A stretch of 64,000 nucleotides of DNA from Costus lasius (GCA_027563935.2 CM050454.1:21201501-21265500); one strand, 5' to 3'; shown: positions 10,870-22,262, counted from the stretch's first letter. Notes: generated by a model not told the origin, from the letters alone. Translations and numbers: made by a program.

Positions 10870-12134
10870 ATTCTCCCCCGCCCAATTTGGACATCGCCCT
10901 CGATGTCTCTAACGGGCGTATCCTGCAGAACCATCGCTCCGATCCTCAACGCCCCGATCCGACACTGCTGCGCTCCCGTGGCAGCGTGTGGAACTACCTG
11001 TAGTGATCCAATCCGCGGTTGCTCGGTTTCCTCGGCTTCCTCGGTTGGATCCTGTGCCGCTATCGCCATGAGCTTTTGCTTGCTAGGACAATCCTTTACC
11101 CAGTGAGGACCGCCGCACCAAAAGCAACCCTGTGGCTTTTGCTCCCGTCGTCCCGGTGAACCCTTGTTCTGCCGGTAGATTGGTCTACCCCTCTCTGGAA
11201 CTCTAGCTCCCGGCGGTGTCCATGGGGAGCCGCGCAGAGAGCCGCGCTTTGGTGGTGTCCTGGATTTCTTTGGTGGTGTTGGTTTGAAACTTCTGTTATC
11301 CACCAGAGATTCAGCCACTGCCGCAGCCGCCCTCCAGTCAACCGGCTCGCGACGTCGGACCTCCGTTTCTGCCCATGGCTGAAGGCCCCAAAGGAAGAAA
11401 TACCTCCTGTCGTCCTCTGCCATGCCTGGAAGCTCCAGCATCAAAGTGGAGAAAGCCCTGACGTACTCCTGGATCGAGCCTGTATGCCTCAGCCGATCCA
11501 GTTTGCCACGCGCCTGGTCCGCCGAGTTTCCGGGAAGAAACTGCCGCCGTAGTTCCTCATGAAAAGTCTCCCAAGTCCAGCTAGTAGTCCCTGAGGTAGA
11601 GCCGACTTTGGTTCGCCACCAAAGTTTCGCGTCGCCTGTGAGATAGGCGATGCACACCTGCACCCGATCTCCTGCAGAAATATGGTTAGCTGAAAACAGT
11701 TGTTCCATATCCCAGATAAAGTTTTCGACCTCTCTGGACGATCGAGCCCCCCCGAACGTCGCTGGGTCTGGCACGCGCATCCTCGGTTTGGGAGCCTCCT
11801 GCTCCACCGGTGCCGATGCTGATTGCGATACTTGCGCTAGGGCTAGGCGCAGTACCCTAACTTCAGCGTGCATGTCTTCCTTCATGCGAGCCATCTCTCC
11901 TGGTAGATGGATCAGACCCTCCACGGTCTGTTGTATGACCTCGATCTGCAACCTCTGTTGCTCGATCTGCAACCTCTGCTGCTCGATTTGCAACCTCTGC
12001 TGCTCGATCAGCAATTTCTGATCCTCCACAGTCTTCTGAAGGTTTTCCACCTGTTGAATCATCCCATTGCCTCCACCACTAACCAAACCGAGCACCTGCT
12101 CGATCTGAGCGATGCGATCACCCTGGTTCACCAT
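10752..12134 (-). CDS. Gag polyprotein of a TR-GAG / Ty3-gypsy-like element
   Basis: Gag is the capsid-forming protein that packages retrotransposon RNA. From the first in-frame ATG it encodes 460 residues. In order: a coiled coil with four near-identical heptads of type IEQQRLQ, a linker, the retrotransposon gag (capsid) domain around FIWDMEQLF, GDAKLWWRTK and FLPGNSADQARGKLDRL, a basic proline-rich stretch, and a zinc knuckle CFWCGGPHWVKDC. The knuckle has C-X2-C-X3-H-X4-C spacing, one residue shorter than the classic form. The same frame stays open upstream of this ATG through the primer-binding site to the LTR edge, so a non-ATG start is possible. The stop lies inside the 3' LTR. No pol domain follows. 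No frameshift or stop interrupts it. Confidence 0.88.
   Translation of the reverse strand: MVNQGDRIAQIEQVLGLVSGGGNGMIQQVENLQKTVEDQKLLIEQQRLQIEQQRLQIEQQRLQIEVIQQTVEGLIHLPGEMARMKEDMHAEVRVLRLALAQVSQSASAPVEQEAPKPRMRVPDPATFGGARSSREVENFIWDMEQLFSANHISAGDRVQVCIAYLTGDAKLWWRTKVGSTSGTTSWTWETFHEELRRQFLPGNSADQARGKLDRLRHTGSIQEYVRAFSTLMLELPGMAEDDRRYFFLWGLQPWAETEVRRREPVDWRAAAAVAESLVDNRSFKPTPPKKSRTPPKRGSLRGSPWTPPGARVPERGRPIYRQNKGSPGRREQKPQGCFWCGGPHWVKDCPSKQKLMAIAAQDPTEEAEETEQPRIGSLQVVPHAATGAQQCRIGALRIGAMVLQDTPVRDIEGDVQIGRGRIVRPGLGRFGPSPKRSPNQGGIRSTGYFDPECSQRSGRT
10871..10883 (-). promoter_or_regulatory. Polypurine tract of the gag-only element
   Basis: On the minus strand the bases next to the 3' LTR read GGGCGGGGGAGAA. 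A purine run in this position primes plus-strand DNA synthesis in LTR retrotransposons. Confidence 0.7.
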
Positions 12135-12297
12135 CTCCTCAGGATCAGCCGTCTTCTTGGCTTTTCCTTTATCCTGCCTGGGCCGGGCGTCCTCTGACGC
12201 TCCTCTAGCAGTATGGGTGATTTTCTGGAACTTCAAACCTTTCCTCACCTTCGAGGGTGAAGCTGAAGGTGCCGTGTTTGCTGGAACACGTTTGCCT

Positions 12298-12308
12298 GCT
12301 CTGATACC
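12298..12308 (-). promoter_or_regulatory. Primer-binding site matching initiator tRNA-Met
   Basis: On the minus strand, three bases inside the 5' LTR edge, the sequence is GGTATCAGAGC. This matches the usual plant retrotransposon primer site complementary to the 3' end of initiator tRNA-Met, and it confirms minus-strand orientation. Confidence 0.85.
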
Positions 12309-12311
12309 TGT

Positions 12312-13516
12312 TGTCACGCCCCGGTCGGATCGGCCTGAAAACAGCGCTTATCCGTTGTCTCAGGGCCGTCCGGCGGAATACCAGAACGCAACTCACTCTA
12401 GGGTTTCCGACCCGAAATTAGAAACCCTAATTACCCCGATTAATTTTTATCCCCAAAATACAATTCGCACGGAGAAAACCCTAACCCTAATTTAGGAAAA
12501 TCAAATCCCAATTCAAATACCTTCTCTGGTCAACGATTTTGACCAGTCAACGTCGACTTCGTCGGATCAAATCGAATCGCTGACGTCCGCCTGACGTCAG
12601 CGTCTAAATTTGATTTCTGCCGCGTCGATTAAATTTGTTGCTGGCGTCGTGCCGACGTCAGCCGCCGAATTCGAAATCGAATCGATTTCGTTTATGCCTT
12701 TGACCGTTGACCTCTGCCTCGTTTCGAACGCCCGACGCGTTCGAAACTCGCGTCGTCTTCCTCGTTTCGAACGCCCGACGCGTTCGAAACTCGCGTCGTC
12801 TTCCTCGTTTCGAACGCCCGACGCGTTCGAAACTCGCGTCGTCTTCCTCGTTCGTCCGAAGCCGAGCGCCGCCTGCGCTCGCGGATCACCGTCCTCCGCC
12901 GACGGCTGCGCTGCCGGGAACCTCGCCGAAGACGATGAGAAATAGCGTCACGAACTCAGAAACAGGGGAGAACAGGGATCGACGGAAGAATGCGTTTTAT
13001 TCCCAGAAAACTACAGCTCCTCTCGTCGTCGGCCCCTGGCCGGTAGCCCTCTCCCCTCCCTCGCCGGTCGTAGCCGGTTACAGTCGCTATGTTCCTCTCG
13101 CCGTCAGCCCCTGGCCGGTAGCCCTCTCAAGCTCGGTGGTCGCAGATCTAGATGAAGATCGCCTGTGCTCTCCTTTTAACGCCACAGCCGCCGCCTCGAC
13201 GTCTATTTTGGGCGTGCGAGCTTCGCGCGTCCGCGTCCGCCGCCTGCGAACGCGTTCACCACGTGCGTCCGCTTCTTCCGCCGATGTCGTCTCTGCTTTC
13301 CTCGCCGCTGTAACCGCGTCCGAGCTCCACGTCTGTCGCGTTGTCGACCGCGTCTCGCGGCGGCGACGAGCTTGCGCTCGCGTTGTGCGCGGCTGAGTTT
13401 ACGTGCGGCCGCTGCGCTGAGAGCACTCGGGGTCAAAATACCCCGTTGACCTAATTCCCCCCTGATTTGGGCTCTGCTTTGGGCTTGGGCCGAACCGGCC
13501 TGACCCAGGCCTGACA
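12312..13516 (-). repeat. 5' LTR of the gag-only element (1205 bp)
   Basis: This is the upstream LTR in the element's direction. It is 232 bp longer than its partner, mainly because of the block at 12720-12939 that contains three 43-bp repeats. Outside the insertions the two LTRs differ by only scattered substitutions. Confidence 0.92.
12718..12846. repeat. Three 43-bp tandem repeats inside one LTR
   Basis: Units begin at 12718, 12761 and 12804 and appear identical. Each contains the inverted pair TTCGAACGC and GCGTTCGAA. The other LTR lacks the whole block. Confidence 0.93.
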
Positions 13517-13521
13517 CCTTG

Positions 13522-14697
13522 GATACTCATAAGCAAAAGGGATTCTAGACATGCTTTAAGTGCATTAATTTTAGATATTTCGCTTGTCTTAAGAATTACA
13601 TCCTATGACACATGCCATGGTTAAACAAAGAAACAGAAAAAGGTTAACACACATATACTAGGGGTAACTTACATGATTTTACACCAAGCACCTCTATGCC
13701 TCTAGTATTCTTCCCTATTTAAAGTTATGAATTTTTGCAATGTTATTTAAAGATTAGCTTCGATTGTAAAAATGTCTTGTAGATTTCTCAATATTGTAGA
13801 ATTAGAAAGTCGCATTATCTTATTCGATTGCATGGATGAGTTCTACATCATTTCATAAGAATTATATTTAATTTATATCTCCAAAAAAGTGGTGGTAGAG
13901 GTTTGACAAAATAGTTAATGTTTACATTAGAATCGGTAACAATTAGACTTGAAAATATTAAAAATAATATTATTTATATATAGTAAATAACAAATAAAAT
14001 ATTATTTTCATGTACTTATACCTTTTTATATAACCCTTCAAAGGTTTTATCTCAACACCACTCTTTCACCACTTCCTCATCACCGACCAAATATTGGACA
14101 ACCAGTCAACCAATTCCCTATTTGGGTGACCGCAACTGCTCATGATCGAAGAAGACAACAGTCTAATGTCATTTTGTGACGAGCCACTAAACCCTTACTA
14201 GCCCAATTGAACTAGTTCAACTCATGTGGCTCAGCACCTAAATCAATCTAATTTAGTGAGCCACCCGAGCAAATCACATCCCATCCAATGATACAAACCA
14301 ACACAAAGTTCAATCCAACTAGGTAAATCTATTTTAATTCGATTTATTAAATCAACCGTCTATATTATTTGTATTAGATCTCACTTGATCGCAAAACGTT
14401 CTTAAAGATTCAAGAGTCAATTCCTAGAAAATTAGACTTATCTTTCCAAATCTAACCTCTAATCATCCATTAGAGAACAAGCTCTCATTCAATCTATTAT
14501 TGGCAAAGCATTCATTGCGGCAATATTGCTTCCTAGTATAGATTTAATGTCTCTAAACAATTGGAACATCTAGTGGGCGTCTTACGCTTGCCTTCCAAGA
14601 AAACATCTGTAGATGACAGTGAGCATTCTCAATGGTGCTCTAACTCTACAAGCATTATTGATTTACTCTTTAGTGAGCCTTCTATCTACATAACGGA
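13522..14697. other. Gene-free AT-rich sequence
   Basis: No open frame, transposon terminus or RNA gene is recognised. Some stretches (around 14160-14340) read like decayed coding or LTR sequence but match nothing I know. Confidence 0.4.
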
Positions 14698-14960
14698 TAG
14701 GGGTGTACAAAAAATCAAATATTTGTTGAACTACAATTAACCAACTAAACCAAATTGGGTGAACGGTTAACCAGACTTAGTAGTTCAGCCTTGGGTTGGT
14801 TCTTTTAGGGATATCACTATTTTTGTTTCAAACTAGTTCAACACCCAACTGAACCACCAATTAACTAGCCTAACTACTATATAAATATATATGTATGTTA
14901 AATATTATTTCTATTTAGATATCTTGTTGGACCGGTTTGTTTATTTGCTAGACCTGCTCC
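14698..14960. mobile_element. Possible hAT-type terminus or MITE remnant
   Basis: It begins TAGGGGTGTACAAAAAATC and has an interior rich in GGTTAACC-like and GGTTCAGCC-like words, as in the MITE at 2895-3347. I found no convincing right end or 8-bp duplication. It could be the left end of the element whose transposase relic lies at 15421-16620. Confidence 0.4.
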
Positions 14961-15420
14961 CCTTAATCCCTTTTCTCGTTTAGTCTAGAGTCACCTATGC
15001 TGTTACCCTAAATCCTAATGCTCCCTCTGCCACTAGTCCCCTTCATGACTTCACCTTTCACTCCTTTAAGTCTATCCCTTCAGAATTTAGAATCAGCCTT
15101 CTGGCTTGGTGCTTTCCACCAACACACAGTGACACTTACTCCCTTGGTTGGCTTCCAATCAAGGTCCAAGCTTCAACTTCTAATTAAGCTTATAGTTTAC
15201 CATTGTACTTGCCTTCTAACCAAGCTTATAAATTGCTAATAAATAAATAATCATATAAATTATGAAACATATAACATTTTAGCCTCTATTAGAATTAGAT
15301 TACATTTTAATATCATATGTTACTATAAAGTGTGAATGATTTTCTCCCTTGATTATGTGTTGCTAATAAAATTTATTCCTATTTAATATTTTTCCAATTT
15401 TGTGCATTATTTCTTAGTAG

Positions 15421-16620
15421 ATGGAGAGTACTAGAGAGACTATTTCAAAAGTTAAGACTAGGAGAAGTGGGAGCACACCTATCTCTATTCCATCATTTGA
15501 TCAAAGTTAGTCATTAGCAAAAAGACATTGCTTCTCAATCAAAGGTTAGTGGCTCTAACCCTAGTAGAAAACCATCATGGGTTTAGGATCACTTTGTTAA
15601 GATTACGAGTGAGAAGAAAGATAAAAAAAAAAGCTACGTGTAACTATTGTCATACTTTCTATTCGTTATGTTATATCAAATGGTACTAGCGGCATCATAA
15701 ATCATTTGGATAGATGCAAAATATATCCTTTTAATATAGATAAGTGACAAAAGACCCTAGAAATAGTGAATTAAGCCACTCAACCAAATAGTAAAGACGA
15801 GAGCAATGCTAGTAAGCATATAGTTGTTGCTCACACTTTTAATCAAGGAAATTGTGGAAAAGTATTTGCTAAAATGATTATTATTGATGAGTTGCCTTTT
15901 AAGTTTGTTGAACAAGAAGAATTTCATAATTTTTTTTGTAGATTCATGCAACCAAGATTTGCAATTCCTTCACATTCAACAATCATCAGAGATTGCTATG
16001 AGCTTTTCATCGAAAAAAAGAGTTGAAATTAGTTTTTAGTAAATTGTCATCACGTATTTGACTTATCACTAATACATGGACTTCTTATCAAAATGCACAT
16101 TTTATTTGAAAGTTGTCAATTGCAGATCATCAATTTTAGTCTAGTTTTCAGCTATGTGAGTATTGTAATTGGGTGAGCAATTGAAAGATGCTTACTTAAT
16201 TGGGGAATAGACAAAGTTTTAACTATGAACGTTGATAATGCAAGCTCAAATAATCTAGGCATTGCTCTTTTGCAAAAAAAAAAAAAAAAAGATTTAATAA
16301 TTAGAAAGTAGTGTCTTGCAAGCTAAACATTTACAAATGCATTGTACTACCTATATTTAGAGTTTAATAGTCAAAGATGAATTGGATGATTAGTAGAATA
16401 CATTCAACTATCAAATAAGTATGATCTACTCCTATAAGATTACAAAAGTTCAAGGCTTGTGTTGAAAAAGAAATAAATAAATCCCAACATCGTGTTTGTC
16501 TATATGTTGAGATTAGCTGTAACTCTACTTATTTGATGTTGGAAGCTGCTAACATTGTGTTGCACTCAATTTGTGGCGTGTGTTCCTATTTTGTGTCATC
16601 TTTTTGGCACTACAATAAAA
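15421..16620 (+). pseudogene. Degraded hAT transposase with BED zinc finger (RICESLEEPER-like)
   Basis: The frame must be followed across many stops and shifts. It shows the start of a BED-type zinc finger (around 15580-15720, ending in a CKIYPFN-like motif), then blocks typical of plant hAT transposases: KMIIIDELPFKFVEQEEF (about 15873-15930), FMQPRFAIPS, the region before NTWTSYQN (about 16060-16090) and LNWGIDKVLTMNVDNASSN (about 16196-16252). hAT transposases cut and paste DNA using TIRs and 8-bp target duplications. This copy cannot be expressed. The dimerisation domain at the C-terminus was not seen. The family call is from motif memory, with good but not exhaustive support. Confidence 0.8.
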
Positions 16621-17365
16621 GTAGATTTAGCACTAAGTCCAAGGATGTCTTCAGTTGTGCACTACAAATCATGCAAACATCCACTCCTGAAATCTAAATT
16701 GTAACTCATGTATTTATGGTAGGACATTTATAGTAGGATTAGTACATGGGATTCTATCTTGCATTTAACAAGTTATAGGTTAGCTCTTCAAGTGTTCAAC
16801 TAGCGAGCTCACTCACTGCACTAAGTTAGCTCCCGTAAAGGAAATTCTGCTTCAAACCCAGCTGAAGGGAAGACTTCTGATAAAAATGACTCCAACTATA
16901 TTTCCAAGAATGTTAGCTGCGAACCCTTTATGGAGATTAGACCACCACATGCAATCAATCAAAGTAAGTGCACCTACATCAAGGGAAGTCAATCAAGCCT
17001 CAATCAAGATCCAAAATTTATGGAAAGCAAAGGAAACCTCATCGCCATTCTAGCAGTCTGAAGCAATAAGGAAGGAATTCAAAATTCAAACTTCTCTAAG
17101 CAACTCGTTCACACACTAAGAAGGAAAGATCACCCACATCCTAGTTGATACAAAGGATATTCCAAGCATCTTCAGCTAGGAGAAGAAAAGACTACATCCA
17201 TCCTTTTGCAAAAATTCAAATTTTGAAGAGAAGGAAGCTCCCCAAGCTTCGTATGGAAGGAAGACCACCTAGCAATCAGTCATCAATGCTTAATTTTTTT
17301 TACTTAATGTGTATATAGACAAGGAGTAATCGACTCCCTTGCCCCTAGTAGTTGCTAATCGCTTA
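16621..17365. other. Gene-free sequence, possible transposon debris
   Basis: No gene or terminus recognised. The text from about 16800 to 17290 is less AT-rich than its surroundings and may be old element DNA, but no motif identifies it. Confidence 0.35.
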
Positions 17366-18395
17366 CCCCTCCTCCTTACTTGGAAGGAAAATAGGGGGGA
17401 AAGAATGGAAAAGTAATTTTTCTATCGTTTATTAGAACGGATGGAAAATGACAAAAAAAATTACACGATAAAAAATTTATTCATTTTTCACCATTTCATG
17501 ATCCGCCCAAATCAAGCTAAAAAATAAATAGACACTCGAATTCATATTGTTACCCTAAACCCTCTCTCTTCGTTTGATACCGCTCAAAAAATTTCCTCGT
17601 CACTGACGCTCGAAAGCTTCCTGTCACTCGAAAAGTTTCCTCGTCGCTGACGCTCGCCATCGATGCCTTTCCACCCCGCTCGACGCCCTTCCTCACTGCT
17701 TGATGCACTTCCGTGCCGCTCGTCACGCTTCCTCGTCGTTTAACTCTTGCCACTCGACCTGCTTCCTCGCCACTCAACCTACTTCCTCCTGCTCGACCTT
17801 CCAAGCTGTGAACGCTCCCATCCAAGGTTAGGGTTTACCATTCTTTTTCATCTCTGGTCGTCGCCGTGTCGCCTCCCTGTGTCGTTTACCTTCCATCTCC
17901 ACTGCCACTCTTTTCCCTCTCCGATTGAAACCTCCAAATGCCTCCACCTTCATCTCACTGTCATTAATTTTTTGTGAATTAGCCATGATTGTTTAAATTT
18001 TTTGCTAATGATTCAACTGGACAAATAAAGGAACAAAGAAAGCTCATTGCATATTTCCATAGAACCATAAATCATTACATGTTTAATTATACGGTTTGAT
18101 TTGTTTCCAGCAACATGTGAAGTTTTCCCTTTTTATAGATTCAGTGTAATTTATCAATTCAAAGGCTTGATTTGTTTATCCTGATACAGCCTGATAATTA
18201 CAACTTCAATTACATACCGAATACAGCTAGCTAGTTGCTTGTTTATCCTTAGTAGATTAAGTGGAATTTAACTTCTTGTTCTTAAATTCTATAGTTTATT
18301 ATTTCCTTAATATTCATGTAATCTTTAATGTCTTTGCTAATTCAAGTTTTGCCTCTAATTCATCTATATTGTTTTCATTTATAGGTTTTATTAAA

Positions 18396-19685
18396 ATGAC
18401 TCATATAAGTAAGAAAGACAAGAGATCTATTATACTTCTCAACTTCCTCATTAGGCAATCTCATCTTGTAGATCTAGCTAGTTATTATGTTACACAATTA
18501 GACCAGATTCTAGTTGTCTTCTCACGCTTATCATATGTTGATAAGCTATTACTAGACTATAATGAATCTAAAGAATACAAGCAAAGAGATATTTTAAAAA
18601 CATTAACTAGCTCTAATCAAATATGTCATAGCATATTGACAATGAGCAAAAATGTTTTTATTAATTTACGTGAGCTATTACGTGACTCAAATCTAGTCAA
18701 AGATACTAGAAACTCTAGCACAGAAGAAAAAATCACAAAGTTCTTATATTTGATTTCACATAATGTGGAGAACAGAGAATTTTATTTTTTTTCTTTCATC
18801 GTTCCCTTAGGAGTAATAGTCGTTATTTTCATGAGGTGTTGAGAGCTATTAATAGCCTGCACGATTGCTTTATCAAACAACCTGATGGGACAGAAGATAC
18901 TCCCAAGATATACAATACGACTAGATTCTATCCTTATTTTAAAGTATGTTATTCAATAGCATTGTAAGAGGCTCTTGTAAGGATGCAGCTAGATATAGGG
19001 GGAGAAATGATTGACCAATAACAAATGTGTTGGCATCATGTTCATTCAACATGAAATTTACATATGTCTTGCCTGCATGGGAGGGAACAACTTTTAATTC
19101 ACGGATATTAAAGGATACTCTCAATAGATTTGATAGCTTAAACATTCTAGAAGGTAAATATTTGTCTATAGCTGAATTTGTACTTTTACATTTTATTAGT
19201 CTTTCAATTTCTTACTAAATTACATATTATTGTTAGAGGAAAATTCTATCTAGGTGATGCTGGGTTCAGAATTAAAAGTTATCTTATTACACCTTATAGA
19301 GAAGTTCAGTATCACCTAAAAGAATATTCAAAACCTACTCTAGATAATGCAAAAGAGCTTTTGAACTATCGTCATGCTCAGCTCATAATGTTATTAAGAG
19401 AGCTTTTGTTGTGTTGAAAAAAAGATTTCCAATCATAGCTAGTGGAACTGAACCCTCCTGTCATAATAAGACACATATTGGTATAATCCTAGTATGTTGT
19501 TTTATACAACTACTTAATGGGTGTTGATACCATTGAAGACGTCATTGATAAAGTTGACAGGGAGTTAGCAAATCCAACAATTCAAGAGACACCAAGTATG
19601 GAAAGAGTTGATGAGGATGTAAAGAAAGTGGGTTCTAATGAGAGAAGAAATGGCACATGCCATGTGGAATGACAATGTATTATGA
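18396..19685 (+). pseudogene. HARBI1-like DDE transposase pseudogene, copy A
   Basis: Exon 1 (18396-18943) keeps motifs such as ILKTLTSSNQICH and KFLYLISHNV, but has a frameshift after NREFYFF. Its last bases are followed by a GT donor as in copies B and C. Exon 2 (about 18975-19155) has lost its beginning, including the GAIDGTHV block with the first catalytic aspartate. It retains TNVLASCSFNMKFTYVLPAWEG. Exon 3 (from about 19237) shows GKFYLGDAGF with the second aspartate, then shifts frame before the catalytic glutamate. The last recognisable residues are MAHAMWNDNVL. It cannot be active. Confidence 0.85.
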
Positions 19686-19894
19686 AGCACCTTGTGTGGT
19701 TATGTGTGGTATTGTTACTACTAGAACAATGATGTATTAAACTTTGAGTACCTTGTGTGGTTTTGATATTGCTAGTGTTCACATCATATGCTCTTTTTGT
19801 TTCTCATATCATGTCATATGCTTCTTTTTGTTTCTCATATCATGTCACATGCTTATTCTACAACTTAACTCAAATATTTTTATTGCAATGTAAG

Positions 19895-20235
19895 ATGAGT
19901 AAAAAAAACAAAGAGCAACGACAACTCAAGGAGAGAAATTTTCAAGTGGACAGAAGAAGTGGATAATATATTCATTGATGCAATACTAGAGCAGCAAGCT
20001 AGAGGTTTTAGAGTAGATAGTACATTTACCTTAGCTACTTACAAAAACATGTTATTGATATGTGGCCTTATATTTGGTATTCCTGTAATAAAAGATCATC
20101 TGAAAAATCGGATAAAGACTCTAAAAAATAACTTCAACACGTGTCATGAGATGTTTAAGAATAAAAGTGGTATAGCATGGAATAACGAAACCAATGTTTG
20201 AGGCTAATGATCAAGTATGAGATGATCTCATCAAG
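19895..20235 (+). pseudogene. Myb/SANT-like partner gene of Harbinger copy A, exon 1 only
   Basis: PIF/Harbinger elements encode a second, Myb-like DNA-binding protein that works with the transposase. The ATG opens with MSKKNKEQRQ. A one-base shift is needed to read EEVDNIFIDAILEQQARG, then FRVDSTFTLATYKNML and KDHLKNRIKTLKNNFNTCHE, which match the equivalent exon in copies B and C. A GT follows the exon, but no second exon is found before the element ends. Confidence 0.82.
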
Positions 20236-20867
20236 GTATGATCAAGTATTCGTTGTTGTTGTAACCACTTATTTTGGATACTAGTGTTGGGTACTAATAT
20301 TTGACTTGGTCGAATGTTTAATTTGGTACTTTTGTCTTATGTAATTGGTGTTTAACATTTGGATATTCTAAAACTTTGCTTATATGCTGTGAATGGTTAC
20401 TTTTGTTAATAATGTGTTTATAGGTATAATAATATGTGGTTAGTTGAATTTTTATGTGTTACCTAAGTTATGAATAATTTGCGTGTTGATACTTGTGCAT
20501 AATAATATAGGCTCCCACCTAAAAAAATAGGAGAAATTATGATAAAATTTTTAAGAAAATTATATGATATTCTAATTTTATGATTTTTAATAGTACTAAT
20601 TTAATAATTTTATGGTATTTAATAATATTTAGTAATTTTTATTATTTTAAATAGTATTAATAATTTTATGATATTAATAGTATTTATATAATATGAGTGA
20701 TAAAAATAAAAATTGAAATGTATATATCAATACTTTAAACTATCTTTCATTCCAAGTAAATATAAGAAAGGAAAACTTATAACATATTCTATCTATATAT
20801 TTTTCCTTTTCTTCTTTTTTTTTTCATTTCTTTGCACAATCCATCTATCCAAGTAAACATAGTGTAA

Positions 20868-21742
20868 GAGTTAACCTTTCTTCTTCTCCTCATCTCGAAC
20901 TTCTTTAGCTAAAACCTCTCTCCAGTTTGTTTATCTTCTCTTCATGGAAAGTTGACTCAACTAAGGTATCTTTTTCAATAGTGCATCTTCAACACAATTA
21001 GGGCAACATTTGAGAATTATCAACTATGATGCAACTTTAAGGCTATATATTTTTTTTTGGAAGAAAACTACAGCAGAAAGAAGAAAAAAGTGTTTTAATT
21101 ATTACTTTGTCCCATATACCAAGTTCTATTTTATCCTGTTCTTTGTATTCACTTCTTTGCCATTTGTAGGTCACGGAAGCATGTACATCTTAAACTCCTT
21201 CAAATATCTAGCTTAATATTATTAGCAAGAGAAAATAGGAGGCGTAACCTCCCCTCTTAAAGCATTTGCTGCTGTAATAACTTTATATTGTTTGCGCCTG
21301 TGTTAGGGTCTGGTGGTTGTGAATGTTTATAATGCTCAACCATCATTGGATATAATAATCATGCATTGTTTACGTGAACAATATTGATTTACTTGAGAAT
21401 AAATGATGTTCAAATCTAATTTAATTTTAGTTGAATCTAATTAATTAAATTAAATATAAATTAAGAGCATCTCCACAATTATTTTCAGTTACATCTTACA
21501 TGATAATTCATTTTATTTAGACTCCATAATTATTTTCAGTTACTTTAGAGGTTAAATTTATAAGCAATTAAAAGGCAAAAACATGATAATTCATTTTATT
21601 TAGACTCCATAATTAATTATAGTCCAACGTGCCATGTTGGAACATAATTCAGTTACATCTTACATAGACCAAGTCAACTACGACGGCCCAACCAAAAAAG
21701 CAAAAGAATAAACGACAAGAGAGTCAAACCAGCAGACACAAG
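20868..21742. other. Gene-free AT-rich region downstream of the Dof gene
   Basis: It holds the 3' flank of the minus-strand Dof gene. A short phrase (ATAATTCATTTTATTTAGACTCCATAAT) recurs at about 21500 and 21585, pointing to a small local duplication. Nothing else is recognised. Confidence 0.45.
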
Positions 21743-22177
21743 TCAACAAGATTCGCCTCCGCTTACCCACCCGAAGCTTGTCCTCGCCGACTCGACCGAC
21801 CGCAGCAGCCACCGCCCCCCGGCGTTCCGAAAAGAAGTGGAGGATGGGTAGCCCAGAACGCAGGCAGCTGCAGTCGCTGCAGCTCCGCTGCTGGGCGCGT
21901 GGCGTCCCCTTCGTCGTCCTGCGCCCACGGGGACGTTCCGTAGCGCACCGCCGGCCGTCCAGTACCTGTGGCAAACCTTGCACAAGTGCCGCGGTTGGTT
22001 CATGTTGTAATTATTGAAGTAGCAGAACTTGGTCTCCCTGCTCTTGCATCTCGGACATTCAAGTGGCATCGCCGCTGCCGCAGCCGTCTCCTCCTCTTCT
22101 AGGGAATCTTTATTCTGCACCTTTAGGATCACTGTCCCAAAAAGCTTAATACTCGTCGTCTCTTCGACTTCTCCCAT
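21743..22177 (-). CDS. Short Dof zinc-finger transcription factor (CDF/COG1-like)
   Basis: This single-exon gene encodes 144 residues from the ATG at 22177. An upstream in-frame TTG at 22192 is not a plausible start. Dof proteins are plant-specific nuclear factors that bind AAAG sites. The Dof finger spans about residues 40-88: [18 protein letters not shown], then [20 protein letters not shown], with four zinc-binding cysteines in C-X2-C-X21-C-X2-C spacing. The N-terminal motif IKLFG is shared by the cycling Dof factor group and the short DOF1.5/COG1-like relatives, and the protein ends in GESC as some of those end in a similar tetrapeptide. The C-terminus is short and differs from relatives. 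A frameshift near the end is possible but cannot be shown. It looks intact and expressible. Confidence 0.85.
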   Translation of the reverse strand: MGEVEETTSIKLFGTVILKVQNKDSLEEEETAAAAAMPLECPRCKSRETKFCYFNNYNMNQPRHLCKVCHRYWTAGGALRNVPVGAGRRRGRHAPSSGAAATAAACVLGYPSSTSFRNAGGRWLLRSVESARTSFGWVSGGESC

Positions 22178-22227
22178 GGATCTTATATGCAACAGTGAAG
22201 GAGCGGCGGCGCTTCAAAGCTGGCTTT

Positions 22228-22242
22228 TTTTTTTTTTTTTGT
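22228..22242. repeat. T tract in the Dof 5' leader
   Basis: A run of about 15 T on the + strand (A on the coding strand) lies between the TATA motif and the start codon. Confidence 0.8.
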
Positions 22243-22262
22243 TAAGGTGGGGGAGATGGCAG

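Larger units (their letters stand above)
9897..13516 (-). mobile_element. Complete gag-only LTR retrotransposon (TR-GAG type)
   Basis: Two LTRs in direct orientation (9897-10869 and 12312-13516) start TGTCACG and end CCTGACA. Perfect CCTTG duplications flank the element (9892-9896 and 13517-13521). The 1.44-kb interior holds one large gag frame on the minus strand and no protease, reverse transcriptase or integrase. A primer-binding site and a purine tract sit in the right places for minus-strand orientation. Plants carry known non-autonomous elements of this build, called TR-GAGs, that rely on enzymes of a full-length partner. LTR similarity is high, suggesting recent insertion. Confidence 0.93.
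17366..20864 (+). mobile_element. PIF/Harbinger DNA transposon, copy A (decayed)
   Basis: The right end (CCAAGTAAACATAGTG, 20849-20864) is followed by TAA, fitting a PIF/Harbinger 3-bp target duplication. The left end shares TTACTTGG with it, but its outer bases have diverged, so the left boundary is approximate. Inside are a GC-rich leader (17540-17900), a broken HARBI1-like transposase and the first exon of a Myb-like partner, in the standard two-gene order. The second exon of the partner is missing. Confidence 0.75.

Noticed and set aside
14698..17350. A complete hAT element joining the TAGGGGTGTAC start to the transposase relic
   Set aside because: No matching right terminus or 8-bp duplication was found; a CCCTTGCCCCTA near 17340 is too weak and its flank does not match.
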